Shown one piece after another: positions 25,463-34,005 of a stretch of 64,000 bases of DNA. Position 1 is the stretch's first letter; each line of letters starts with the position of its first letter. A model generated the notes under the pieces. It was given only the letters and a program-made list of their open reading frames with translations, was not told the origin of the DNA and did not search any database. The translations under genes and the position numbers were made by a program. The stretch is from Runella sp. CRIBMP (lineage in GTDB: Bacteria; Bacteroidota; Bacteroidia; Cytophagales; Spirosomataceae), in the NCBI RefSeq assembly GCF_009905605.1, contig NZ_JAAAKZ010000009.1, positions 124,001 to 188,000 of the forward strand. Reading direction: 5' to 3'.

Positions 25463-28444
25463 TTAATCTTCAAAAATGCGGTTTTCCAAGTGCTTTTCTA
25501 AATCCAGACGCGGAATTCCTTTTGACCACCATTCGGGTGCGGGTTTGCCTTTCAGTTGCGCGTCAAAAAATTCCATCATTCTTACCGAATAATCTTTGCG
25601 ATTGGGTTGTTTGGCCAAGCCGTGGTTTTCGCCTTTGTACTGCATCATCACTACGGGCTTTTTTAGGCGGCGCAAGGCCGTATAAAATTCCACACCCTGC
25701 GTAAAGTCTACGGCACCGTCGGCGTCGTTGTGCAACAGCAACAGCGGCGTTTGTACTTTAGTGACGTGATAAATCGGTGAATTGCGGTGGTAGGCATCCC
25801 AGTTTTCCCAAGGAGCCACCAAGCGTCCTTGTGAGCCTTCAAAAATCTGGCCGTTGCTTGTACCGCTGTTTTTGTAAATGAGATTATACATCGAAATCAT
25901 ATCGGTCAGCGGTGCACCAGCGGCGGCGGCTTTAAACATATTGGTTTGGGTAATCAAGAAACTGGTCTGGTAGCCGCCCCACGAGTGTCCGTGAATACCC
26001 ATGCGAGTTTCGTCAATTACGCCCGTTTTGAGTGCCGCTTTTACGCCTGGCAACACACACCACACAGCCGACATACCCGGGTCGTTGAGTTTGTACACTA
26101 TGTCGGGAATAAATACGGCGTAGCCGTTGGAGGTGTAGATGGCTGGGTTCCAGCCTGTTCCTGAGTAGCTTGGGTTAGAGAAGTTGTGCAGTGATTGCGA
26201 AAGTTTTTCGTAGTAATAAATGATGGTTGGGTATTTTTTGCCCTGCTCATAGCCAGCGGGCAAAAACAGTGCTCCCTGCAACGAATCGCCTTTATCACTT
26301 ACATAATCAACCAAACGCGTTCCTGCCGACCAAGCGTATTTGTCAAACAACGGCGCATTCTTGGTGAGTTGCTTTTCAGAAGTTAACTCCACACTGTTGC
26401 TCACAAAATACTGACGCGGTTTGGTGAATGTTTCTTTCGCAAACACGAATACATCGGCTTTTTTGGCTTTGGTGAGGCTTCCGATGGCCGCATCTTCCCA
26501 AATCAAAGGTTTGACAACCAACGTTTTCCCGTTTTCAATGCGCGCCAGACCGCTCTTTTTGGTCCATTCACCGTAGATGCGTACATAAATCGGTTTTTTC
26601 AAATCAATTCCTTTTTCTTCGGGGTCAAGTTGGTAGCGTTGCTCATAGCGGATTTTATCGCGTTTGCCATTTTGGGTTAAGTTGAAGGCTATAAGTGCTT
26701 TCCCTTTGGGGTCCTTCAAGTCGGTGGGCACTTGCCAAATATCCCAGCCATCGCTCAACAATACCGCTTTGCTGTCGTTGCTCCAGCCGATGATGCCGTA
26801 CGGTGGCGTTTTTTGGTTGTGGTCGTCTTCTACGTCAACAAAAGATGTCTTGATGTCTTGGGTAAGATTGCGCGACGTTTTGTTGATCATATCGTACAAG
26901 AAATAATGCGTGCCTTCCCAGTAGAGAAATTTGGTTCCGTCGGGTGAGGGTTGCGGGCTGGCCCAGAAACTAGGCAAATAATGCTTCTCACGGATTTTGT
27001 CACGTTTGCCAGTTTTGAGGTCAACCAAATAAACATCGACATAATTTTGCCCGTCAAGGCTGCTTTCCAGTTCGTAGTTTGAATTGTCGGTTCCCAAGCC
27101 AAAGAGCTGTTTGGGCGCTGCCGATACGTTTTTAACGGTGCTGTCGGCCAATTGAATAAACTTCTTGGCGGCCACGTCGTACATCGACAGGTAATTCTGG
27201 TTTTTATCTTGTGTTTCCTGCACTTGCTGCCGCGATTGGAGGCGTTTGTCCTGCCAATGCCAAACGGTCACTTCGGGTTTTTCGGCATCGTCGGTTTTGG
27301 CGGCAACGGTGGTTTTGGTGGAATCCGTTTTAAGTTTTGCCAATGCTTTTTGTAAATCGTCAAGGGTTTTGAGGGTAGTATCGGCTTTGATTTTGGCTAA
27401 TTTTTCGACGTCAGAAAGTTTTTTAGTGCTGTCCTTCTTGGCTTCGGCGGTTTTTTTATCATCTTTCTTTGCCAGTTCTAGTTTATGAATTCCGAAGAAC
27501 AAACGCGTCAAATCTTCTGACCAATAAGGCGAACGGTTGGGGCTAACGGTCATTCCTTTCGGAAAATTAATGCTGTCGGTTTTGGGTTCATACGCGGTCA
27601 ACTCTGGCATGGTTCCGAAGTTTTTGATGCCCAATACGCCAACGCGTTCATTTTTGTATTTTTCATCCTTCGTACTTTTTAGCAAGGCCAGTGCATCGCC
27701 CTTTTCGGTCCAGTTGAGCGACTGATAACGGGCTTTGTCATTGTCCATCGTAAGGGTTACGCCAGTGGTCATGTTGCGGAGTTGCACGCCATTTCCTGCT
27801 TTTTCGTTGGCATCAATGGTCAGCGCCAGCCAGTTTCCAGATTTGTCAAACGCCATTTCTGATACGTTGCCAATGTTTTGGATTTTGCTCGTGGCAAGGT
27901 CAAACAATAATAAATCGGAGCCTTTGGCGGCATCGCCGCTTGGAGATCCAGCGGGTGCACCTCCGCCTGCTGCCGTAAGTGACAACGCCAAATGCGTCGC
28001 TTTTTCGCCGTTGAAGGCAAAGGATTTTACGCGGTCAAATTCAGTTTTTTTGTTGGATGCCAGTTCTACCAAAAATACTTTGTCTGGAATCGGCTTGCCG
28101 CCGGGCTTAGTGGCGGCTTTCTTGTCTTTGTCTTTTGCAAACACCTTGAACGCAATCCACTTGCTATTTTCCGAAAAACTCATCTGTGCAAATGTCGGCG
28201 CACCGATGGGGTATACGTATTTGGTGGAGTCGGTTGTTTTTTGGATGATGAGTTCGGCGTCGCTTTCATACGTACTCAGCACGTATGCATACCACTGACC
28301 GTCGGGGGATAGCTGGGTGCCGCCAAAACCCGGTATTGCTTTCCACGTCAGTACGTCTTTCCACGTCATCGCTGGCTTGGGTTTAGGTTGGGCAATGGCG
28401 AATGTGCTGAGGAAGAAACCAAGTAGCACAAAGAGTTTTTTCAT
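25463..28444 (-). CDS. Secreted S9-family serine peptidase (prolyl oligopeptidase-like)
   Basis: A 993-aa exported peptidase. The signal peptide ends in FAIAQ near residue 19. A WD40/beta-propeller-like region (~30-700) includes a Lys/Thr/Asp-rich insert at ~325-400. The C-terminal alpha/beta hydrolase has the nucleophile in GHSWGG near residue 838, the Asp in HNDADGAVDF near 925 and the His in KGENHG near 960. It probably cleaves oligopeptides in the periplasm. Length exceeds that of typical POP enzymes (~700-800 aa) because of the insert and propeller. Confidence 0.92.
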   Translation of the reverse strand: MKKLFVLLGFFLSTFAIAQPKPKPAMTWKDVLTWKAIPGFGGTQLSPDGQWYAYVLSTYESDAELIIQKTTDSTKYVYPIGAPTFAQMSFSENSKWIAFKVFAKDKDKKAATKPGGKPIPDKVFLVELASNKKTEFDRVKSFAFNGEKATHLALSLTAAGGGAPAGSPSGDAAKGSDLLLFDLATSKIQNIGNVSEMAFDKSGNWLALTIDANEKAGNGVQLRNMTTGVTLTMDNDKARYQSLNWTEKGDALALLKSTKDEKYKNERVGVLGIKNFGTMPELTAYEPKTDSINFPKGMTVSPNRSPYWSEDLTRLFFGIHKLELAKKDDKKTAEAKKDSTKKLSDVEKLAKIKADTTLKTLDDLQKALAKLKTDSTKTTVAAKTDDAEKPEVTVWHWQDKRLQSRQQVQETQDKNQNYLSMYDVAAKKFIQLADSTVKNVSAAPKQLFGLGTDNSNYELESSLDGQNYVDVYLVDLKTGKRDKIREKHYLPSFWASPQPSPDGTKFLYWEGTHYFLYDMINKTSRNLTQDIKTSFVDVEDDHNQKTPPYGIIGWSNDSKAVLLSDGWDIWQVPTDLKDPKGKALIAFNLTQNGKRDKIRYEQRYQLDPEEKGIDLKKPIYVRIYGEWTKKSGLARIENGKTLVVKPLIWEDAAIGSLTKAKKADVFVFAKETFTKPRQYFVSNSVELTSEKQLTKNAPLFDKYAWSAGTRLVDYVSDKGDSLQGALFLPAGYEQGKKYPTIIYYYEKLSQSLHNFSNPSYSGTGWNPAIYTSNGYAVFIPDIVYKLNDPGMSAVWCVLPGVKAALKTGVIDETRMGIHGHSWGGYQTSFLITQTNMFKAAAAGAPLTDMISMYNLIYKNSGTSNGQIFEGSQGRLVAPWENWDAYHRNSPIYHVTKVQTPLLLLHNDADGAVDFTQGVEFYTALRRLKKPVVMMQYKGENHGLAKQPNRKDYSVRMMEFFDAQLKGKPAPEWWSKGIPRLDLEKHLENRIFED

Positions 28445-28595
28445 AAAAATTTGGAGTTTAGAAGGGATGAATTAAGAATTTTGAACAAATGTAAGCAAGA
28501 GCAGCGTTACTTGGTAAAGCAATTATTTCGCAACTTTTGCGGATGAAGATAAAAGAAAGGAAATTGTTATCTTCGCACCCTTAAAAAATTAAAAT

Positions 28596-28658
28596 AGAAG
28601 CAAGAAGTGAGGCTCGAGAAGCGAAAATTATGGACTTCTTTCCTGCTTTCTTCTGGCT
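28596..28658. repeat. Imperfect inverted repeat upstream of smpB
   Basis: Purine-rich arm 28596-28612 and pyrimidine-rich arm 28642-28658 are reverse complements at 11 of 17 positions. They resemble the arms around the four-helix-bundle genes but enclose no ORF. The element lies in the smpB leader, just before the start codon. Confidence 0.5.
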
Positions 28659-28671
28659 CTTTATCGTAGAA

Positions 28672-29109
28672 ATGAGCAGAACTATCAATATAAACAACCG
28701 CCGTGCTTCGTTTGAGTACTTCTTTTTGGAGACGTATACGGCTGGAGTGGTGCTGACTGGCACCGAAATAAAATCTATCCGAGAAGGGAAAGTCAACCTG
28801 ACCGACGCCTACTGTATTTTTCAGGATGGCGAATTGCTCGTGCATCATTTACACATTTCGCCCTACGAAAAAGGCACTTACGCCAACCACAATCCCACGC
28901 GCGACCGCAAGCTGTTGTTGAAAAAACGGGAGCTGAAAAAATTGCAGTTGAAGCTAAAAGACCAAGGATTGACGGTGGTACCGACGCGTATTTTTATCAA
29001 TGAAAAAGGCTTAGCCAAAGTAGACGTTGCCCTCGCCAAAGGGAAGAAACTCTACGACAAACGCGAAACCATCAAAGATCGCGACCTCAAACGCGGTAAT
29101 GACGAGTAG
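28672..29109 (+). CDS. smpB: SsrA-binding protein SmpB
   Basis: A 145-aa tmRNA-binding protein needed for trans-translation of stalled ribosomes. The OB-fold blocks are clear: [15 protein letters not shown] at the start, [19 protein letters not shown] near residue 31, HISPYEKG near 62 and [12 protein letters not shown] near 74. The C-terminal tail is short and ends KRGNDE. I chose the Met at 28672 ([11 protein letters not shown]): the Met at 28630 would add 14 residues encoded by a repeat element. The smpB tail is followed directly by an ATPase remnant on the other strand. Confidence 0.93.
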   Translation: MSRTININNRRASFEYFFLETYTAGVVLTGTEIKSIREGKVNLTDAYCIFQDGELLVHHLHISPYEKGTYANHNPTRDRKLLLKKRELKKLQLKLKDQGLTVVPTRIFINEKGLAKVDVALAKGKKLYDKRETIKDRDLKRGNDE

Positions 29110-29199
29110 GGGTAGACCTTGCTTCTGCCCAAAAGTCAAGGTGAGATGCTTGATGGACTTGAAATTCTTGATTTCGAGGTTTTTGATGAAATTATCCAT
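29110..29199 (-). pseudogene. Remnant of an AAA/SMC-like ATPase gene (N-terminal codons only)
   Basis: On the minus strand, 29199 begins an ATG followed by MDNFIKNLEIKNFKSIKHLT, which closely matches the N-terminal beta-strand of AAA-type ATP-binding proteins (xxIKNFKSIKxL). The similarity fades after about 25 residues, before the expected Walker A, and the frame then runs antisense into smpB. It looks like the leftover 5' end of a deleted gene. Confidence 0.5.
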
Positions 29200-29310
29200 A
29201 CGTAAATAAGAAATAACGACAGGCTCAAAGTTAAACAATTCTCCTTTCCCGTACTATTTTACGCTTGTGTTGGGTGGAAATCTACAAATAAGGCCCACGC
29301 CCTTAAAAAC

Positions 29311-29348
29311 AAAAAAGTGCAGCCCTAAAAAAAAGGCTACACTTTTTT
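29311..29348 (-). terminator. Terminator downstream of the rhodopsin gene
   Basis: Stem 29311-29324 with 29335-29348 (one mismatch in 14 bp). On the minus strand it reads hairpin then a T-rich tail, which fits termination of the rhodopsin transcript. Confidence 0.8.
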
Positions 29349-29383
29349 ACCTTAAACCCTAACTCTAACTTCAAAAACAACAA

Positions 29384-30148
29384 CTAAGCTACAGCCCCCT
29401 TCACTTTAGCAGATTCGGTCGCATTTTTAGCGATGCTGTATACAACCAAACCAAAGCCGATTTTATTGACGGCGTCGGCAATGTTGTACGCTAAATCGAC
29501 GGGGGAGCTTTGGGTCAAATCTACTCCAGCTACAAGGCCGCTAAGGAGATTGCCCGGAAGCAACATGTAACCGATTGGATAGATGGCCCAACCTACGAAG
29601 GTAAACCAACGCAGTACATTATAACCATCTTTTACCGCTTGACTGTCGGATGCGGCGGCTACTTTGGAAGCCTCACCCATGTAGATTTCATAGATGATAG
29701 CGGCCCATCCAAGGGTAGAAATGACGCCCCACAGCACATTTGACTCAGGGCTGACGGCCTCACCAATGTAGCCCGCAACCAGCATGAGAATTGAACCTAA
29801 CAAAAGTCTGACGAGCATACCGCTTTTGGCACCAGCAGGGCGCAAAATCAGGTAATACTCAATACACATCAACGGCACCGTCAAAGTCCAGTCGATGTAT
29901 CTAAATTGAGTAGGCGAGGTGTGGGTTTCGAGCCATACGCCCCTCATGTAAAAATAATGTACTGCGGCAATGAACGTAATCAAAGCAGATACCAGCAGCG
30001 AGGTTTTCCACTTATCGGCCACAGTGCCGCGCTCAACGATAAAGAAAATAGATGCGGCCAACATTGACATGTAGCCCGTAAAAAAAGTAAAACCGATGTA
30101 GTCACCTGCGGCGAGTGCACCGTCTAAGAGAATGTTTAACATTTGCAT
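29384..30148 (-). CDS. Green-absorbing proteorhodopsin-type proton pump with fenestration Gly
   Basis: A 254-aa seven-helix microbial rhodopsin. Helix C carries D86, T90 and E97 (DTE), the proton acceptor/donor pattern of outward H+ pumps. M94 occupies the spectral-tuning site (position 105 in proteorhodopsin), where Leu or Met means green absorption. K229 in helix G (ADAVNKIGFG) is the retinal Schiff-base Lys, and H64 matches His75 of proteorhodopsin. Gly141 sits seven residues before W148 in helix E, aligned with Phe152 of green proteorhodopsin and Gly156 of xanthorhodopsin, so a carotenoid antenna could fit. The retinal-producing genes crtY-blh lie 3 kb away. Confidence 0.96.
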   Translation of the reverse strand: MQMLNILLDGALAAGDYIGFTFFTGYMSMLAASIFFIVERGTVADKWKTSLLVSALITFIAAVHYFYMRGVWLETHTSPTQFRYIDWTLTVPLMCIEYYLILRPAGAKSGMLVRLLLGSILMLVAGYIGEAVSPESNVLWGVISTLGWAAIIYEIYMGEASKVAAASDSQAVKDGYNVLRWFTFVGWAIYPIGYMLLPGNLLSGLVAGVDLTQSSPVDLAYNIADAVNKIGFGLVVYSIAKNATESAKVKGAVA

Positions 30149-30531
30149 TTTAATAAAAAGGTTTAGAGATGATACTGTTTGAGAATGATTGTTTCTCGTA
30201 GCATTAAAGAAAATGTTGAGTTATTTTGTTTATTATTTTTTAAAAAAAATTAAACAAAAAGTTGAAAACTTTCTAACGTATATTCTCTTCATGAGCCTCC
30301 ATGGGTCATGTCAAAAAAATAGTTTGTTAGAAACTGAAAATTTGCCGTCTCATTTTTGTTCTGTTAAACGTTTTGGCATATAAATACTCTATATGAAGAA
30401 AATAAATAGGCCAATTTTTCTTCAATATTTATAGTGTATCATTTGTTCTTTTCGTTTTGAGACGTAAGGTTTTTTTGGGTAGAATAGGTAGTTAGTTCCT
30501 GATTTATATTAAGTTGTCTTGTTGGAGGTGA
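30149..30531. other. AT-rich region upstream of the rhodopsin gene
   Basis: 383 nt of very AT-rich sequence between the rhodopsin start and a small membrane-protein gene on the same strand. It must hold the rhodopsin promoter, but I see no clear TTTG/TAnnTTTG pair on the minus strand. No credible ORF or stable hairpin was found. Confidence 0.55.
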
Positions 30532-30723
30532 TTATGAATGGTCGGTGTCGGTCGAATGTTGGATGACCGAACGAATGACAAAAAAGCTTACTAATGCTAA
30601 AACAATGTACAAGACATAGGGGACTTGAATCATGCGCTCAATCTGATAGCCAGTGTTATGGAAAACCACAAATACTACCATTGAAACGTATAGGTATGGC
30701 GACGCTATTTTTAGAAATTTCAT
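30532..30723 (-). CDS. Small two-helix membrane protein (63 aa)
   Basis: A 63-aa ORF starting at MKFLKIASPYL, with two hydrophobic segments (~8-22 and ~34-52) and a polar tail ending in HSTDTDHS. No family is recognised. Nine codons upstream there is another Met (30750), but the shorter start follows an A/G-rich stretch better. It lies 383 nt upstream of the rhodopsin on the same strand and diverges from metG. The codon pattern and hydrophobicity look real, but the size makes this uncertain. Confidence 0.55.
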   Translation of the reverse strand: MKFLKIASPYLYVSMVVFVVFHNTGYQIERMIQVPYVLYIVLALVSFFVIRSVIQHSTDTDHS

Positions 30724-31006
30724 ATTTTTTCTTTTTTTTATAATGCACAAGATAAACTGAGTGTTTTTGATATTTGTTTAATAAATAAATGAAATAATTA
30801 AACAAAATAATCAATTTTTAACGATTGGCGTTTACCAATTTAGCATTCGATCTTGAACGTATACAGTCAGGGTACTTTATATATATGTTTTGTGGGGGAA
30901 AAGGGGCATAAGTATTACACCAAGGATTCGGTGGTTTGCCGCAAAAACGCGAACCATCAAACTAATTTTACTAATTTTGCCCTCTCAAATTTGACATTTT
31001 ATCATT

Positions 31007-33070
31007 ATGAGTAAAAGATACACCGTTACGGCCGCCCTCATATATGCCAATGGCCCCATCCATATCGGGCATTTGGCGGGCTGTTATGTACCCGCCGATA
31101 TTTATGTGCGCTATTTGCGGGCCACAGGGGCCGAAGTAGCGTTTGTGAGTGGCACCGATGAGCACGGCGTGCCCATTACAATCCGCGCCAAAAAAGAAGG
31201 CCTAACACCCCAGGCCGTCGTCGACAAATATTATACCCAAATCAAGCAGTCGTTTGCGGATTTTGGGATTTCGTTCGATGTGTATTCACGGACAAGCCTG
31301 CCCATTCACCACGAAACGTCGCAGGAGTTTTTTAAAACCATTTACGACAAAGACGGCTTCATTGAAGAAACCAGCGAGCAATATTACGACGAAGTAGCAG
31401 AGCAGTTTTTGGCCGACCGCTACATCGTGGGTACTTGTCCTGTATGTGCCAATCCTAACGCCTACGGCGACCAGTGCGAGCGTTGCGGAACGGCGTTGAG
31501 TCCGTTGGAGTTAAAGAATCCGCATTCTACGTTGTCAGGTTCAAAACCAGTATTGCGAGCCACTAAAAACTGGTTTTTGCCGCTAGATAAAATGCAGCCT
31601 GACATTGAAAAATACGTCAGCAGCCATACCGAATGGAAGACCAACGTGGCCGGTCAGTGCCAGTCTTGGCTGAAAGAAGGGCTGCGTCCGCGCGCCATGA
31701 CCCGCGACTTGGATTGGGGTATCAAAGTGCCGCTGCCCGATACCGACGGCAAAGTGCTTTATGTTTGGTTTGAAGCGCCAATCGGGTATATTTCGGCCAC
31801 CAAAGATTGGTTGATTCAGAAAAATGGCACCGATGCAGGTTGGGAAACTTGGTGGCGGCGGTCGTCACCAGAAGACCAAGATACCAAATTGATTCACTTT
31901 ATCGGCAAAGACAACATCGTGTTTCATTGCATCATCTTCCCAGCTACTTTGATGGCAATGGGCGATGATTATATTTTGCCCGACAATGTGCCCGCCAATG
32001 AATTCATGAATCTGGAAGGGGATAAGATTTCGACATCCCGCAATTGGGCCGTGTGGTTGCATGAGTTTTTGGAAGAAATGCCCGACAAACAGGATGTGCT
32101 GCGGTACGTGTTGACGGCCAATGCCCCCGAAACCAAAGACAGTGAGTTTACTTGGAAAGACTTTCAGACCCGCAATAACAGCGAATTGGTGGCTATTTAC
32201 GGCAATTTCGTGAATCGTGCGGTGGTGTTAACGCACAAATATTGCGATGGTAAAGTGCCAATACGCGGTGAATTGACCGATTTTGATAAAGAAACCTTGG
32301 CAACGCTGGCGGCTTTCCCGCCCCGAATCGCCGAGGCCATCGAAACCTACCGTTTCCGCGAAGGCTTATCGTTTTTGATGGATTTGGCGCGTTTGGGGAA
32401 TAAATACCTGGCAGAAACGCAGCCTTGGCAGGTCATCAAGACTGATGCCGATCGGGTGAATACCATCATGAACATCGCCTTGCAAATTGCGGCCAACTTG
32501 GCCATTGTAAGTGAGCCCTTTTTGCCTTTTACGGGAAACAAACTTCGCCAACAGTTAGGAGAAGGGCAGTGGAAATGGGAAGAAGCGGGAAGTGCAGATT
32601 TATTGGCTGAGGGACAGGTGATTGGCGACGCATTTTTGTTATTTGAAAAAATTGAAGACGCCGTCATTGAAAAACAAATTCAAAAATTACACGACGCAAA
32701 GAGAATGAATGAATTAGAAACCAAATCAGTGCCTGAGTTGAAACCAACGGTACAATTTGATGACTTTGCCAAATTAGACCTCCGCATCGGTACCATTCTG
32801 GAAGCTGAGCGGGTGCCGAAAAGCGATAAATTGTTGAAGTTTTTGGTCGACGACGGTTTTGAAAAACGTACCATTTTAAGCGGGATTGCAAAGCATTTTA
32901 CACCCGAAGAAATGGTGGGTCGTCAAGTGACCTTCATTGCCAACCTCGCGCCACGCAAAATCATGGGGCAAGAATCCAACGGCATGATTCTCATGGCCGA
33001 AGACCGGGACGGTAGTCTTTCGCTAATTCAACCACACAAAGAAGTGTGGGCGGGTGCGTCGATTTCATAA
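31007..33070 (+). CDS. metG: Methionyl-tRNA synthetase
   Basis: A 687-aa class I synthetase that charges tRNA-Met. The HIGH motif is exact (PIHIGH, residues 17-22). A zinc knuckle CPVC...CERC lies near residues 145-165. The second catalytic loop reads GDKISTSR near 343 rather than the E. coli KMSKS, a variant common in this lineage as I recall. The C-terminal ~110 residues are an EMAP-II/Trbp111-like tRNA-binding domain ([14 protein letters not shown]). Length and domain order match bacterial MetRS with the appended domain. Single gene, ended by a shared terminator. Confidence 0.96.
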   Translation: MSKRYTVTAALIYANGPIHIGHLAGCYVPADIYVRYLRATGAEVAFVSGTDEHGVPITIRAKKEGLTPQAVVDKYYTQIKQSFADFGISFDVYSRTSLPIHHETSQEFFKTIYDKDGFIEETSEQYYDEVAEQFLADRYIVGTCPVCANPNAYGDQCERCGTALSPLELKNPHSTLSGSKPVLRATKNWFLPLDKMQPDIEKYVSSHTEWKTNVAGQCQSWLKEGLRPRAMTRDLDWGIKVPLPDTDGKVLYVWFEAPIGYISATKDWLIQKNGTDAGWETWWRRSSPEDQDTKLIHFIGKDNIVFHCIIFPATLMAMGDDYILPDNVPANEFMNLEGDKISTSRNWAVWLHEFLEEMPDKQDVLRYVLTANAPETKDSEFTWKDFQTRNNSELVAIYGNFVNRAVVLTHKYCDGKVPIRGELTDFDKETLATLAAFPPRIAEAIETYRFREGLSFLMDLARLGNKYLAETQPWQVIKTDADRVNTIMNIALQIAANLAIVSEPFLPFTGNKLRQQLGEGQWKWEEAGSADLLAEGQVIGDAFLLFEKIEDAVIEKQIQKLHDAKRMNELETKSVPELKPTVQFDDFAKLDLRIGTILEAERVPKSDKLLKFLVDDGFEKRTILSGIAKHFTPEEMVGRQVTFIANLAPRKIMGQESNGMILMAEDRDGSLSLIQPHKEVWAGASIS

Positions 33071-33098
33071 CGAGGGCTTGAAGTGTCATTGTAAAATC

Positions 33099-33154
33099 AT
33101 TTCACCAAAAAGGGTAAATAGGTTCAAAACTTATTTGCCCTTTTTTAGTGAAAT
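33099..33154. terminator. Bidirectional terminator between metG and blh
   Basis: Imperfect long inverted repeat (33099-33120 and 33131-33154) with A/T runs on both outer sides. The right arm overlaps the last codons of blh. Confidence 0.8.
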
Positions 33155-34005
33155 GCACCGTAGAGGCGGTGCATGACCACGATATGAGGCAACGTGATGA
33201 GCGATAAAAGAATGAAGGCTTCCCCAACGGCAAAACCTCGAAAGTAAACGTACACCCCAAAACCGACCAAAGCCAAGAGACCAAAGGGAAGCAATGCGAA
33301 AGCGAATTGTCTGAATGTGCCTTTTTTCGTTGCTTTATAATAAATCAATTGGTGTTGGAGCGATTGGAGCGAATGCCAAAGACAGAATACCACAATAAAG
33401 CCAAACAGTAAGGGCGTGAGCCAATACCACGCCGTCACTACGGCCCATTGCAAAGTGTATCGTGGCCAATTTTGGCTTTCGTAACGAAGCAAAACGCCGA
33501 AATAAATGAGAGAAAATGCGGCACCAATCCCCCACCGCGCTGTTTGGGTAATGGGGAGATTGATACTTGTGTTGCCAACCATCGTCCCAAAAATACCAAG
33601 CGCTTCTTCCCAGTGCAATAATACGGGAAAGGTCAACAGCCATATACCCCAAAGTAAAGAGGGTAAATACCACACTGAAGGGTTTTCAAAGTTTGATTGT
33701 CCGAAATGATGGAGTGAGATTGCAAAGAAAATGACAAGGGCTGCCGCAGGAGCTACCCACCAAACTGCCAAATAAGCGCCCATTGAGCCTAAATAAATGC
33801 CGATAAACGCCAATAAACCCATCAACGTGGTACTTTGACGGTACAAATGGTCGTTGGCCCCGTGAGGAATCCCCACGCTGCACAGCAACACCCCGCAGAG
33901 GACTCCCTGCTCGGTAGTGTTCCAATCCAACCATGCAAACAAACCGATAAGCAAGCCCTGCAATAGGCATTGGAACATGAACAAAGGGGAATGTACGTAT
34001 TTCAT
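33145..34005 (-). CDS. blh: Beta-carotene 15,15'-dioxygenase, Brp/Blh family (makes retinal)
   Basis: A 286-aa, all-helical membrane enzyme that splits beta-carotene into two retinals. Iron-ligand histidines are seen in GIPHGANDHLY, SLHHFGQSNF, CLWHSLQSLQHQ and LPHIVVMHRLY. The family hallmark GIPHGANDH is intact. The start at 34005 overlaps the crtY stop as ATGA, so the two are translationally coupled; a longer frame to 34083 would run back into crtY and is not needed. It supplies the chromophore for the rhodopsin at 29384-30148. Confidence 0.94.
   Translation of the reverse strand: MKYVHSPLFMFQCLLQGLLIGLFAWLDWNTTEQGVLCGVLLCSVGIPHGANDHLYRQSTTLMGLLAFIGIYLGSMGAYLAVWWVAPAAALVIFFAISLHHFGQSNFENPSVWYLPSLLWGIWLLTFPVLLHWEEALGIFGTMVGNTSINLPITQTARWGIGAAFSLIYFGVLLRYESQNWPRYTLQWAVVTAWYWLTPLLFGFIVVFCLWHSLQSLQHQLIYYKATKKGTFRQFAFALLPFGLLALVGFGVYVYFRGFAVGEAFILLSLITLPHIVVMHRLYGAFH

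Noticed and set aside
27735-28298. Plus-strand ORF of 187 aa antisense to the S9 peptidase
   Set aside because: Long only because of codon bias on the opposite strand; Ser/Leu-rich and similar to no family.
28486-28493. CAAATGTA (minus TACATTTG) as the S9 peptidase promoter
   Set aside because: The -7 box fits but no TTTG lies 19-20 nt upstream, so the pair is incomplete.
31007-33070. KISTS in place of KMSKS in MetRS as a sign of an inactive paralogue
   Set aside because: HIGH, the zinc knuckle and the tRNA-binding domain are intact, it is the only MetRS seen, and the variant appears normal for the lineage.
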